This document shows, one piece after another, positions 38,914 through 49,180 of a DNA stretch of 64,000 nt. The stretch is from the NCBI GenBank assembly GCA_025403435.1, contig CM046345.1, positions 9,862,235 through 9,926,234 of the forward strand, written 5' to 3'. The notes under the pieces were generated by a model that saw only the letters and a program-made list of their open reading frames with translations, had not been told where the DNA came from and searched no databases. The stretch comes from Artocarpus heterophyllus (taxonomy: Eukaryota > Streptophyta > Magnoliopsida > Rosales > Moraceae). Each line of letters starts with the position of its first letter. The stretch's first letter is position 1. The translations under genes and the position numbers were made by a program.

Positions 38914-40349
38914 TAGGTTCGGTTAACCTAGGGAGTGTAGCACCACTTTAAAAAATATATTTTTGAGATGGTTTTGAAACTGAATTTTCATTGTCATCAT
39001 CAAAATGAACCTTCACATTGATTTATACAGTCTAGAAGGATGTAACATGGAAAGGCCATAGAATAAAAATACTAATGGTTATATGAGTACAATAATTATA
39101 TAGAAGGAAAGTATTAATAGTTATAAGGGAATGATAATTATATGGAATGAGTTTATAAGTAGATTGCTTATGAGAGATTCGTATAATATTTGGATCTATA
39201 AGCATATCTAATTCGTATAAACGATGAGAAATTCGTATAGATACGAGGATTTAAAAGCCTTTTGTCTCGTGAAAAACAATAAGAAATATAAGGCTTGATT
39301 TATTGATTTTAAAGTTTGACGTAGATATGCCAAATTTTTCGTAATTGATTCAAACCTAAGTAATGATTATGTGTGGATTCGATGGAGCACATAAGTGTCA
39401 ATGTCTTTTCTTAAAAGTTCTATATATTTGAGGAATATGATATAAGTTGGGAATCATGGTATTGAATCTTGAGAGAGATAAATGTTAGACTTTTGGTCTG
39501 TTGAGACTGTGTAAAGTCTAGAATGCATGAATCTCAAAATTGGAATATTTTGTTACGTACATTGTATTTAAGTGTATCAGTGAATCTTTTGGTTACCTAA
39601 GGTTTTGTTATATGAGGAAATTATATATTGTATGAGTAGAATTGTGGGGATTGTAGATGTTCTTAAGTAGTAACATCTAGTGTCTTTGTTCATTGATATG
39701 GTCTACGTTGAAAGACGTAAATCGTATTGATTTCAAGGTTAGTCGCATTCTAAACCCTTGGTAGTAATGATGATGAATCCATTGATAGATGTTGAGTATT
39801 AAGAATAACATATGGGTGTATGCATTGTTCAATAAGGTTTTGATTAAAACAAAATTATTGAGTTGCTGGATCATTCAGGAAGATCCTTGTTGTCGTTAAA
39901 TTAGATTTGTTGTTCATAATTAACTTTATCTATAGTGGGCTTTAAATTGGGTTTAAGATTTATACAAATTGGTTTTCAATTTTATGTTTGTTATTTAACT
40001 CGTTCCAAATGTGTCAAGGCCCGAAACAACCTGATCATTTTCACTTAGAACATTTGGGCCTAGTTTAAATCTTAAATCAGTTTGATGCACACTGTCTCTC
40101 CCACGTGGTCTCTATACGTGTCATATACAGTGGTTTAATTATTGTTTACAAATACGTTTACTGTGCATAAGAGCTTATTTCTTCGAGTTCACTTTTTCTC
40201 TCTTAATTTGTTATTTTCTCTCTAAATCGCAAATCCTCTTCTTTTTCATTAAAAAATTCTTCTTTTCCTCTAAAAGAAGAAGGAATTCTAGGATTCTGCA
40301 ATTTACTATCTTAATTTTTCCTTTCTATTTACTCTTCTTTCATCTTATC
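38914..40349 (+). other. Non-coding leader of the element, with a possible captured promoter
   Basis: No gag-like or other coding stretch is seen. In the last 250 bases before the first ORF are a palindromic G-box CCACGTGG (40101-40108) and ACGTGTC (40116-40122), followed by a CT-rich leader-like stretch (40190-40349). This layout resembles a plant promoter plus 5' UTR rather than retroelement DNA; promoter activity is inferred. Confidence 0.45.
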
Positions 40350-40871
40350 ATGGACCCAAAGTACCAACACCTGAGAAAGTATTTCCAATCACTCTCCCAA
40401 AAGATTCTCAGAAAGAAATACAAGGCTAGAATTACTCGGTTGTGGATTCTTATGCGTTTTGGCATCCCTTGTGATGTGAGAATGTTAATAGAGGGGAAAA
40501 TCCGTCCGAGTGACTTTAGTCAAGATGTCGGTTTACCAGGAACAGGTACCAGTCGTAGTGCAATGAAAAGAAGAGCTCGTGCCATCGTGGTCACTTGTAA
40601 CAAATGTGGAAGACAAAATTGTAACGGTAAATGTACTTCACCTGGTTATATGTCTACGAATAGAGAGGATAAAATAAGGTTTTGTAGGGATGGACTTTCA
40701 AAGGAGAACTTGGATAGCATCCATCCTCCTCTCCACGGTCACCCTAGTGGATATGTTCAAGGAGCTATTTTTAAACTCTGGCCTAAATTTTATACAGAAA
40801 GACAACGCCTCAGGAATATGGTATTTTTAGATCCTGTTTGCCAAGCCATAAGAAAACTGGATGGGGAATAA
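40350..40871 (+). CDS. Element ORF1: basic protein with four-cysteine cluster, unknown family
   Basis: Intact intronless 173-aa ORF. The ATG has a favourable context (A at -3, G at +4). The N-terminal ~35 residues are strongly basic (KKYKARITR). A basic patch MKRRARA (residues 72-78) is followed by a cluster CNKCGRQNCNGKC (Cys 83, 86, 91, 95) and PGY, which could bind zinc and nucleic acid. This is not the CCHC knuckle of retroviral Gag. A hydrophilic C-terminal half follows (HGHPSGY, FKLWPKFYTERQR). I do not recognise the family. The order of an Arg-rich patch then a compact four-Cys motif is reminiscent of cysteine-rich nucleic-acid-binding proteins of some filamentous plant RNA viruses, but this is a pattern impression only. 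It lies 643 bp upstream of the LOG-like ORF and in the same direction. Confidence 0.7.
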   Translation: MDPKYQHLRKYFQSLSQKILRKKYKARITRLWILMRFGIPCDVRMLIEGKIRPSDFSQDVGLPGTGTSRSAMKRRARAIVVTCNKCGRQNCNGKCTSPGYMSTNREDKIRFCRDGLSKENLDSIHPPLHGHPSGYVQGAIFKLWPKFYTERQRLRNMVFLDPVCQAIRKLDGE

Positions 40872-41514
40872 GTCATCGCACTATAAAGGTTATTTAGTCT
40901 TTGCTTATTTGAAGCAGTTTTAGCTGATGTTCAACAGTTTGTGTTTTTCTTTTACTCAGAATATTTGCTTTTGTGTTTGAAATAATTGTGATTATTAGAT
41001 TGATACAGTAAGTGTTAATATCTTATTTAATTTATGATTTTCTTAAATATATATATAATAAAATATATTATCTTATCAGACACGTTACATACGGTACAGT
41101 AATATGTTTGAATTTTGAAAAGCTTATCCAGATATTTCAAGATTTGTGTCTCAAATTTCAAAAGTTCTACAGTATTTGTCGTTTATATTAAATTTCTAGA
41201 CTTGGTGTATATTTGTCAAAAAGTCTACAGTTGTGTCAAGAGGGTCTTCTGTCGAATTGTTCTCAATTGTCAAAAGTTATACAATTAGAGTCTAATCTTT
41301 TTCAAAAAGTGAATCAGATTTTCTGTAAACTATCAATCACCTTATCTTACTTTCTTATCCGCACAAGATTTTGTTTAAATCTTTGGATTACCTTTTCATT
41401 ACCTACTCGTCTATCTCTTTAGCCCTCTTTGTATATTTCTCATCTTTAAAAACTTATGTAGAACCCGAAGTCTAAGTGGAGCAGACATTAAGCAACCACT
41501 TCTATAAACCAAAT
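40872..41514 (+). other. Spacer between the two element ORFs
   Basis: 643 bp without coding signal and AT-rich, with a TATATATATAAT stretch near 41048. It could hold a second promoter or leader for the LOG-like ORF; nothing decisive is visible. Confidence 0.4.
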
Positions 41515-42165
41515 ATGTCTACCTCCCAGTCCACGAAGAAAATAAAGAATGTCTGTGTCTTTTGTGGTTCCAGCCTTGGAAAAGATAAAGCTTATTTAGA
41601 AGCTGCAAATCACTTAGGGCAAGTCCTAGCACGCAAGAAGATTAACATAATCTATGGGGGTGGTAGTATAAAAATGATGGTAAATATGGCACTAGCAGCT
41701 AGGTCTAGCGACGCTACTGATGTAAGAATTTGGCCTCATATTCCAGTTGAAGGAAACCTTTGTAAGGAAGCCATAGGTAAGGGAGAAGGAGTCAGGAGTA
41801 TCCCTAAAAATTTTAAAGACATAATCTATAATTCTGATGCTTTTATAGCATTACCTGGTGGTCTAGGTACTCTTGAGGAAATATTTATAGTTGCTTGTGG
41901 GCAATTGTTGGGCTTTTATTCCAAACCCTTGGGACTGCTGAACGTAAAGGGTTTTTATGACGGTCTTTTGAAATTTCTAGATTACGCTGTGGAAGAAAAC
42001 ATCACTACAGAATCGGAGAGACAAATCTTTGTCACTGCTTCAACAGCTGAGGAATTGATAGATAAAATGCAAATCATACATCCAGAATCCGACACTGCAA
42101 CATCCAAGCTTGAATGGGAAAGGGAAAGCCGGGAGCGGCCAATTGATTTGAATCTCCATCTGTAA
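41515..42165 (+). CDS. Element ORF2: LOG-like protein captured by the retroelement
   Basis: Intact intronless ORF of 216 aa starting at ATG 41515 (A at -3), close in length to plant LOG proteins. Alignable LOG landmarks: NVCVFCGSSLGKDKAYLEAA, INIIYGGGS, AFIALPGGLGTLEEIF (PGGxGTxxE retained), KPLGLLNVKGFYDGLL and TASTAEELIDKMQ. Deviations from functional LOGs: the VGLMG after the glycine-rich loop is IKMMV, and the MHERK motif that supplies a catalytic Arg is replaced by KNFKDI. The segment between them (DATDVRIWPHIPVEGNLCKEA) is also unlike LOG. Cytokinin-releasing activity is therefore doubtful; a regulatory, decoy or new role is possible. It is clearly diverged from the seven-exon LOG at 30073-32468, so it is not a recent copy of that gene. 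The absence of introns suggests capture from mRNA. Confidence 0.9.
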   Translation: MSTSQSTKKIKNVCVFCGSSLGKDKAYLEAANHLGQVLARKKINIIYGGGSIKMMVNMALAARSSDATDVRIWPHIPVEGNLCKEAIGKGEGVRSIPKNFKDIIYNSDAFIALPGGLGTLEEIFIVACGQLLGFYSKPLGLLNVKGFYDGLLKFLDYAVEENITTESERQIFVTASTAEELIDKMQIIHPESDTATSKLEWERESRERPIDLNLHL

Positions 42166-42985
42166 TCTTTTTGTTTTATCTTTGGCATGTAGGCATGTGT
42201 GTCCGTATTTCGTGTGTTACGAATAACCGTTTGCCTTGTATTCTGTGTTTCTTGTGGTACGTCGTTGTTCAATCTTTTAGATTCGTTGAGCCTAATGCCG
42301 GGATGGCTGAATACGAAGTACTTGATGCTCTCGAAACGCATCCTTCTTAAGGTCCGATCTTTTGTTTATCGATGTTTTTGTATCCTCTAAGCATGCATGA
42401 TATGGATAGCTGGTATACGGAGTGCCTTGTACTCTCGAAACGTATCCGTATTATGTTTGTAATGTGTAATATTCTGTTAATATTATGTGGAAGTACCAGA
42501 GTCAGTTATGAGGATATTCCATATGAAATATGAGTATATTATTTGGGTTGAATGTTTGTGTCATGAGGATAGCTGTTTAATGAAAAATATGTCGGGTATG
42601 TTTGCAACCAGAGATTCCGCTTAATATCTCTATGAATAAGTTTAATGTATGGTTTTGAATATAAGTGTTTGTGATATATGTTTTATGATTATGTTTTAGT
42701 TTATTAGTTGAGGTATGAAATCAAATATATTTGACTTTTCCTTACTCAAAAAGGAAAAGGAACCTAAAGATGAAGTATATAAAATTTCTCTGGCAATCTC
42801 CTTAAATGTAATTGTAAATCACAGTCCATGGACAATGAAGGACTGGAATCATGGTATGGTCAATATGTATGCCTGATCAGATTCTTAGACTATTATACGG
42901 TGTTACAAGTTGAAACTTGTCAGAAATACTCTTATTGAAGGATTTAGGAGTAAGATTTATTATGCAAGTAAATAAGTGGAGATAC
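42166..42985 (+). other. 3' non-coding part of the element
   Basis: No coding signal. Two imperfect repeats around 'tactctcgaaacgtatcc' occur near 42318-42343 and 42430-42450 ('gatgctctcgaaacgcatcc' in the first). It may serve as the 3' UTR of the LOG-like ORF. Confidence 0.4.
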
Positions 42986-43036
42986 GATGACTTAAATTTC
43001 GAGGACGAAATTTCTTTAAGGGGGGTAGAGCTGTGA
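42986..43036 (+). pseudogene. Remnant of the C-terminal end of a Tekay/Del pol frame
   Basis: Sixteen codons, DDLNFEDEISLRGVEL, end with a TGA at 43034-43036 inside the 3' LTR. In autonomous Tekay/Del Ty3/gypsy elements pol ends this way, overlapping the polypurine tract. It shows the element's descent and that the rest of pol was replaced. Confidence 0.7.
43018..43031 (+). promoter_or_regulatory. Polypurine tract
   Basis: AAGGGGGGTAGAGC lies immediately before the 3' LTR at 43032; it is the plus-strand priming site of the usual Tekay/Del form. Confidence 0.88.
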
Positions 43037-45004
43037 CACCCGTTATTCTCCTAACGGGTATTGAGGTAATTAAATTAATTTTTAATGTATAAAAAAAATT
43101 GCTTCATTTAAATTTATTTTATAATATTTATTTTTATCTATTTTTAAGTTTTCTAAAATTCTCCTATATTTATTTAGTATGATTACTAAAAAGCCTTAGA
43201 ACTTCTAATAAATCTCAAAAATGTCATATTGGCATTATGTGTGTTAAAGTCTTTAGATGAGACATAAGGATATCTTTTCCAACTACTCTTGACCCTCATT
43301 TTCTTTATTTCCTCCGTGACATGCTTCAACATGTCTCCTCTATAATTGTTTCTATCACTTCTCTTCAAAGACTTCATCTTTTCTTCCTTTCTCTTCCACG
43401 GTTCCCACACTCTTCTTCTTATTTCTTTGCTGAAGCAAAATACTTAGAGAACTTCTTCAAGGCAGCCATAAAAATCAGCCACCATCACCTCCATTTGAGC
43501 AAGAATTTCAGTCATACCGAAGTAAAGGAACCTGTTTTGAAGCCATTTCAAGCTTCCAACTAACCATAATCCGAGGTTAGAATCTTATGAACAAATTTAG
43601 TCTTTCATTTATAAATTTTCTTTTATACTAAAGGATTATTCAAATTTGCGTTCTTAAACCTAAGTATATGTTTGTTGCTATTTTGGAGCATATGTATGAA
43701 GTCTAAGTGTATATGCCCTAGACAGAAAATTTATATTGTTAAACTTTATAATGCCTCTATGGGCAGTGGTTATTTCTTGAAATTCTAAGATTAAATTAAA
43801 ATAAATTTTATGAATGTAGTTGTATGTTGTGCTTTAGTTTTAATTGTCCTTATGCACGCCTTAGGATCAAGGGAGTATGGAGCTAACGTTAATTGATTCC
43901 AGGATTAAGAGACTGTTGATAAGCTTAAAAGGTAGGGATTCTATTACTCATCTTTTGTGAGGTTTTTATAGAATTAAAATTGATTGTTTTGCTGCAATAT
44001 ATATATATCTATGTTGAACTGATATTATATGTGTATCACATATGAAACTATGACATGGACTCGTCTTGTATTGTACGGCGAGGAACATAATGAATTGACA
44101 CATGTTATAAATTGAGAAGCATGGTTAGGAAAACTAACTCTATTGATAATGATTCAATATAGAGAAATTGTGAGACATGAAGAGGGCGACGGTTACGTCC
44201 TTGGGCATGAATACCCTAAAAGGTAAAATAGGGGGAAGGCGATGACGCTTCCTTGGGTTGAAAGTCCCAGAACACACTGTACAGGAATCGATTTGGTGAG
44301 GACTCGGGGCTTGATGTCCCCTCACCGGAACACCCTTGGAATGTTTATAGGGTGATCAAGTGCGCCCACTTGGGTTTCGATGAGTTGAGTGATACTCAAT
44401 TTAACATGGATACCTAGGAACAATGATGATTGGTAATATTTGTATAAATGTGTAATTATGACACTTGGTAATGATTAACTACGGTATCCATAAGATGTGA
44501 TCATAATAAACCTCATAATCTGGAATATGATGTAACTTATTAACCATGCAGGTTTTAATGTGGTAATGATAAAAACCTAAAGGTGAGTAATGGTTTTCTC
44601 TACTGAGCATAGTGTTGCTCATTCCCTTATGTTTATATCTTTTCAGGACTCACTAAGTGTGAGGTGGCTACGAGAAATATAGTTGAGGAAGTGATGTAAC
44701 TATATTACATTGGGACTGCTTCAATCGTTGAGAATGTTCTTCATGATAATGTAAGCATCAATTGTTACTTTCTGTGACTGTATTATAATGTGTTGATGGT
44801 TAAAATGATGATGACAACAGTTTATATTATTAAATTTAAGGTGCTACATTAAAACTGTGGTTTATTTGTCGTTTATATTTTTATTTTTGAGTTGAGAGTT
44901 TTCATTTAAGTCCCGGGCAAATTTTATTTTTAAGGTTTTACTTTTATTATTTATTTTTATTTTATCTCATTAAAAACTGTTAACCCCCATATAGGGGCGT
45001 TACA
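43032..45004 (+). repeat. 3' LTR (1973 bp)
   Basis: Same length, ends and internal landmarks as 36921-38893, with a constant 6111-bp offset. I found no base difference in the stretches compared side by side. Identity of this kind indicates recent insertion. Confidence 0.96.
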
Positions 45005-47254
45005 AAAATTATAACATGTGTGAGTTTTATACTATAATTTGCCTTTTTTTATCACTATAATATATGAGAATTTTATGCTGTAATAACCAAAAATTTTAGT
45101 TGTGATTGATTTTACCAAATACTCTTTTCATTCAGTCAAATGTTTTGTTTGCTCAAAACTCTTATGCCACTACATTCACATGCATGCCTTAAAACTTCCA
45201 TAAAAGCTATAAGTGTGTAATACTGACATTAAAAGAGTGTAATAATAGTTTGTGAAATGTATAGGGTGTTTGGAAGGGTGGTGGGAACTAATGGTGGGAA
45301 CCACTTTTATTATAGCATGTGAGAGTTTTATACTATAGCACATTTTTTTATTGTTACTGTAGCATATAAAAGCTTTACACTATTTATAACTGAGATTGTG
45401 GTAAGAACTGAGTGATTCCTACCACTACTAAACACCCCTGTAATAACTTAATTTAATTTCTTGATGTTATGTTGAATGTAATGTTAAGCTTTTTATTTTT
45501 ACATGTCATTGTAAAAACAAAACCCTCTTAACTGGAAAGACAAGTAATGCTTTATTTGTTTATAAATTTTTGGATGGTAGATGAACAGAAGAGAGAGAAA
45601 AATGCATGTATGAAAATAAATACCATAAGAGATGTGCCAAACTCCACCCCTTTTTTTTCTTTTCCTCCACAACCTTCGAACCTCTAACCTGGTGGAAAGA
45701 TGAAGCCTTATATCTTATAATCTTCACTGCTAATAAGAAATGGCACTCATCATGACAATATTATTACCAATAATGAAACTAATTTCTAAGGGGTGGTCGA
45801 TAATAGTCTTTCTCTGTTTTTTACCACCTTTTGCTTCTCTTTATAAAAAAATTACCGCCTTCTTGCCGACCCAGAGGGAGATCCTAGAATATCCTTTATA
45901 TGATAGGATTTTTTTAATCTTTGTATTTTAAATAAAGAGTAACCACTTAGATCTCGATCTATATATTTATCCACTTGGATCTTAATATTAAGTTGTGATT
46001 TTGTATTTTGTTTTTATGTACCTTTACATGGGTTTTTCTCACGTTTGTAGCTTATAAAGTCAGATCCATAACATTTTAGGAAATCAAAAAATAACAATGA
46101 CAACATGTTCCTTATAAGATAGAAGAACCTACACTGAAGGCAGAAGATGTCTTAAAAGGGTGAAAATTTATGGTTTGTTTGGTGTACAAATTTAAAATGG
46201 TATGGTTTAGAATTTTATGGTTTAAATTATGGGTTTTAAACTGTATGGTTTAAACGGTAGTTTTAAACTGACATTTAGAAAGTAAAGGTTTAAAACGAAA
46301 ATAAAACATCACATCAAGTTTAATATGAGAGCTGGTGTTTAGAAAACTATAATTTATGAAAGAAAATGAGAATAATAATAGTTTTTACTGTAGAAAATAG
46401 TTCAAACCATATAAACTTAAAAGGGGCAAAGTTTGAATTTTAGAGGCTTAGACCATCTTAAAACCGCCTCCACTATTTAAACTAGTCTTAATTATTGCTC
46501 AATCAAATACCAATTTAAACTGTCTTAAAACATTTTTTAACCTCGACCTATTATTTATTATGAAACTCGGTTTTATCTTATTTGCGGATTTACGTGCACA
46601 CCAACTTAAAAAACGGTAAATTCCACCCGATTAAAGCCAAAGCCATGGTTAGTCAGTTTTTCAAAACATGCACATTTTTAATATTTGCTTCGATTGAATG
46701 CAATTATCATCTTAAAAAACAAAAAATAAAAAAATAAACTACGATAAATAACTGATTAACTATTGTTCCATCTCCAAGTGATCTGTCAGCAATTCATGAT
46801 TTGTCGTTGTAAAAGTTGACTTTATTAGATATAAATTGCACCACAAATTCAACATTTTTTGCTCCAAAAGTAACTAGTTTGAGATTTTAACTGCTACTTG
46901 GGTATTTTTAGAATTGAAACTGCAAAAGCATAACAAACTTACCTCTTTTTCCGAGTATAGGGGGAAAGACTTCTAAGCTTTCACATTTTTCAAACCTCCC
47001 TCTTTTCACCTCTGCTTCCTTCACACCAATCCTAAGTTTAAGCATTCCGTTTCGTATTCCTGTAAAACCAAAAAATAAGAAATAATTTATCAAATTTGTT
47101 TGAAAACTACTCCAAATAAACTGCACTTTCCTTGAGCTTGTTTAGAAGATCAAAACATCAAATTCAACAACAGAGGGAAAAAACACAGAACGAGGTAGAA
47201 ATATCGACAATTCTCCCAATATAAAAACTTCCTCGTGAAAAGTTTTTAGAACTG
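45005..47254. other. Repeat-rich intergenic DNA
   Basis: The start (45005-45105) continues the dispersed 'tataacatgtgtgagtttta' family that the retroelement split; another copy lies at 45296-45375. An inverted MITE A copy is at 46165-46545. No gene is supported; the frame at 45740-45931 has no features. The promoter and leader of the next gene lie just before 47255. Confidence 0.5.
46165..46545 (-). mobile_element. MITE family A copy, inverted
   Basis: Opens with ATGGTTTGTTTGGTGTAC and continues with 'tggtttaaattatgg'-type words that are the reverse complement of the family at 14698-15105. It ends near ATCAAATACCAATTTAAAC. Non-coding. Confidence 0.55.
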
Positions 47255-47944
47255 ATGGGAAGGAGATTTCCCGCGAACGACAATCACTTAATTCACCCAC
47301 TGCTGTCGTATGCGCTCCTCGCCGCCGGTATGGCCGCTGCAATCTCGATAATCTCCGGCCTCTGCGGCGTCAGGCACGGCAGAAAATCGTCGCCGCCTTC
47401 TTCCCTGACACCGGCACCAAAGAAAAAAGCAGCAGTTTCTCAGCCACAAACAACAATACCTTCGTCAACAACGACAACGACGATGACGACGACAAAAACG
47501 ACGACGGCGAAACCGTCTTCGGCGGCGGAATTGACAGAGAATCGAAACGAATTACTGATGCCGGATCCTCCGGAGAAGAAGAATAAGAAGACGTTAGTTA
47601 GAGAGGCTTATTCGAGCAGGGACATGACGAGGTTAGAGTCGGAGAGGAAGATCGCGGCGAGTTTGAGCATGAGGGTGACGAGGAGTCTGTCGATGGCGAG
47701 AAATAATAATGATAATAATAAGAAGAAAGGGAATAAGATGTTGCAAAGTGAGGATTCGATTTGGATGAAGACGATCATACTGGGGGAGAAATGCAGAGTT
47801 CCTGATGAAGAAGAGGAAGGCGTGATTTACAAGGAACAAGGGAGGAGGATTTCTGCCTATCATCCAAGGACGGCAAGTGCGTTGTCCATTTCACGACAAT
47901 GCTCGTTCGGCGATCAAGACGCCATTCCCAGATATATGAACTGA
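47255..47944 (+). CDS. Plant-specific protein with one membrane segment, unknown function
   Basis: Single-exon 229-aa protein. Residues about 16-38 form a hydrophobic segment (YALLAAGMAAAISIISGLCG), probably a membrane anchor. A Ser/Thr/Pro/Lys-rich low-complexity linker follows, with a Thr run at about residues 70-90 coded by ACG/ACA repeats, then a basic middle part. Near the C-terminus are conserved-looking motifs: DSIWMKTIILGEKCRVP, a DEEEE acidic run, and AYHPRTASALSISRQCSFG. I recall similar C-terminal motifs in uncharacterised plant proteins but no assigned function. GC content is higher than in the surroundings, as expected of a real exon. The start is the first ATG in frame, with G at +4. 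Confidence 0.85.
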   Translation: MGRRFPANDNHLIHPLLSYALLAAGMAAAISIISGLCGVRHGRKSSPPSSLTPAPKKKAAVSQPQTTIPSSTTTTTMTTTKTTTAKPSSAAELTENRNELLMPDPPEKKNKKTLVREAYSSRDMTRLESERKIAASLSMRVTRSLSMARNNNDNNKKKGNKMLQSEDSIWMKTIILGEKCRVPDEEEEGVIYKEQGRRISAYHPRTASALSISRQCSFGDQDAIPRYMN

Positions 47945-48884
47945 GAAAGTGAAAAGACAAATTCACTTTCTCTTTTTTTTTTTTTTGGCTGTGAATGAAA
48001 AAAATAGCAATCCTGTTTAATCCATTAGAAAATAATGCTACAATGATTAACTTCCACAGCCTCCTCTTTTTTTTTTTTTTTTCTTTTTTTGTTAGTTGTT
48101 GTTTTATGACAAAAAGTTTACAGATAGACCACTCAAGTGCCAACACAAATTTACAATAGGGTTGGGGGTGGTGGGAGAGGCTTGAAATAATTAAAAAAAA
48201 AAAAAGGAGGAATATATTGTGTATAATTGTATAAGCCTAAAATAACTTCACCAATGTGCTTTGTAAATTACATTGCCCGGTTTTGGAGGAGTACGAAGAG
48301 ACTTTGGCGTCATATTCCATCTCTGTCCTTTTTTTTTTTTTTTAAGAAAAACTTCTATGTACTTCGTGTATTAAAGTTTAAGTCGGTATTAAATTTAGGG
48401 GCATTTAGTATATTCGTACATTAAACCCACACAAAATACACAATTTTTATATGTCTTCAGGGTTTTGTTTGGATTTATGTTAAGGTTTATTGACCTTCTT
48501 TTCTGACATATCTAAGAATTTCTCAAATAGAAGAATATTAATCTAGTTAGAAATGCACGTAGAATCATGGGGGGGTTTGGGAATGTCCGATGACTGTTTT
48601 TTTTTTTTTTTTTAATTTTCTTCAGTGGTTCCTTTAAAGGTTTCTTTCTTTCTTTTTTTCTTCTTCTTGTTTAAGGTAATTGCATTCTAAATTAAAGAGA
48701 CACACGCATTAATGTAGTCTATATGACCATATAACATGAGGAAACTTAAGCCCGACCACAAGTGAGATCCATTAGTAAACTATAATGAAACATATAAGAG
48801 GGTAAAATGTGCACTAAGTTCTATCAATGAGAAATTGGAATGGCACATCATTAATAGAGCAAACAAATGATTCTTTCCATAACG
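47945..48884. other. 3' UTR and intergenic DNA
   Basis: Long T tracts at 47975, 48068, 48330 and 48597. No coding signal. Confidence 0.45.
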
Positions 48885-49180
48885 TGATGTAAGGAGATAT
48901 GGCTATAATGGTTGTTTTTACATTTTAGTTTTATTTTATTATTAGTTTATCGTTATTTGTGTCGTTTGTTATGACAAATACTAAATATCGTTTTGCTAGA
49001 ATGCTATAAATACTTCTTAGGCAATCTAAGAAGACTAGAATACTGAGAATTAAATACGATCTTGAGTGTTTTCTCTCCTACTTATGTTTTCCTCCTTTGA
49101 GGAGTTTTTCTTAGGTGGGTTTTTGGCTTTTCCATTCGGGTTAGGCTAATAAACACTATCTTCCTAATTCCGCTGTGTCA
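48885..49180 (+). repeat. 5' LTR of the old element
   Basis: TG start and TGTCA end; diverged from the partner at 52113-52410 by many substitutions and small indels. Confidence 0.75.

Larger units (their letters stand above)
36921..45004 (+). mobile_element. Young non-autonomous LTR retrotransposon (Tekay/Del-like ends) carrying a LOG-like gene
   Basis: 8084 bp: 5' LTR 36921-38893, internal region 38894-43031, 3' LTR 43032-45004. Both LTRs are 1973 bp, start TGTGACACCC and end GGGGCGTTACA. Every position compared is offset by exactly 6111, and three open frames in each LTR have identical translations. A tRNA-iMet primer site follows the 5' LTR and a polypurine tract precedes the 3' LTR. The last codons of a Tekay/Del-type pol frame remain at 42986-43036, but no protease, reverse transcriptase, RNase H, integrase or gag domain is present. 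Two intact intronless ORFs (40350-40871 and 41515-42165) occupy that space in sense orientation. The insertion sits in an A-run (AAAA on both sides), so the target duplication cannot be fixed exactly. It must have moved using enzymes supplied by other elements. Confidence 0.93.
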
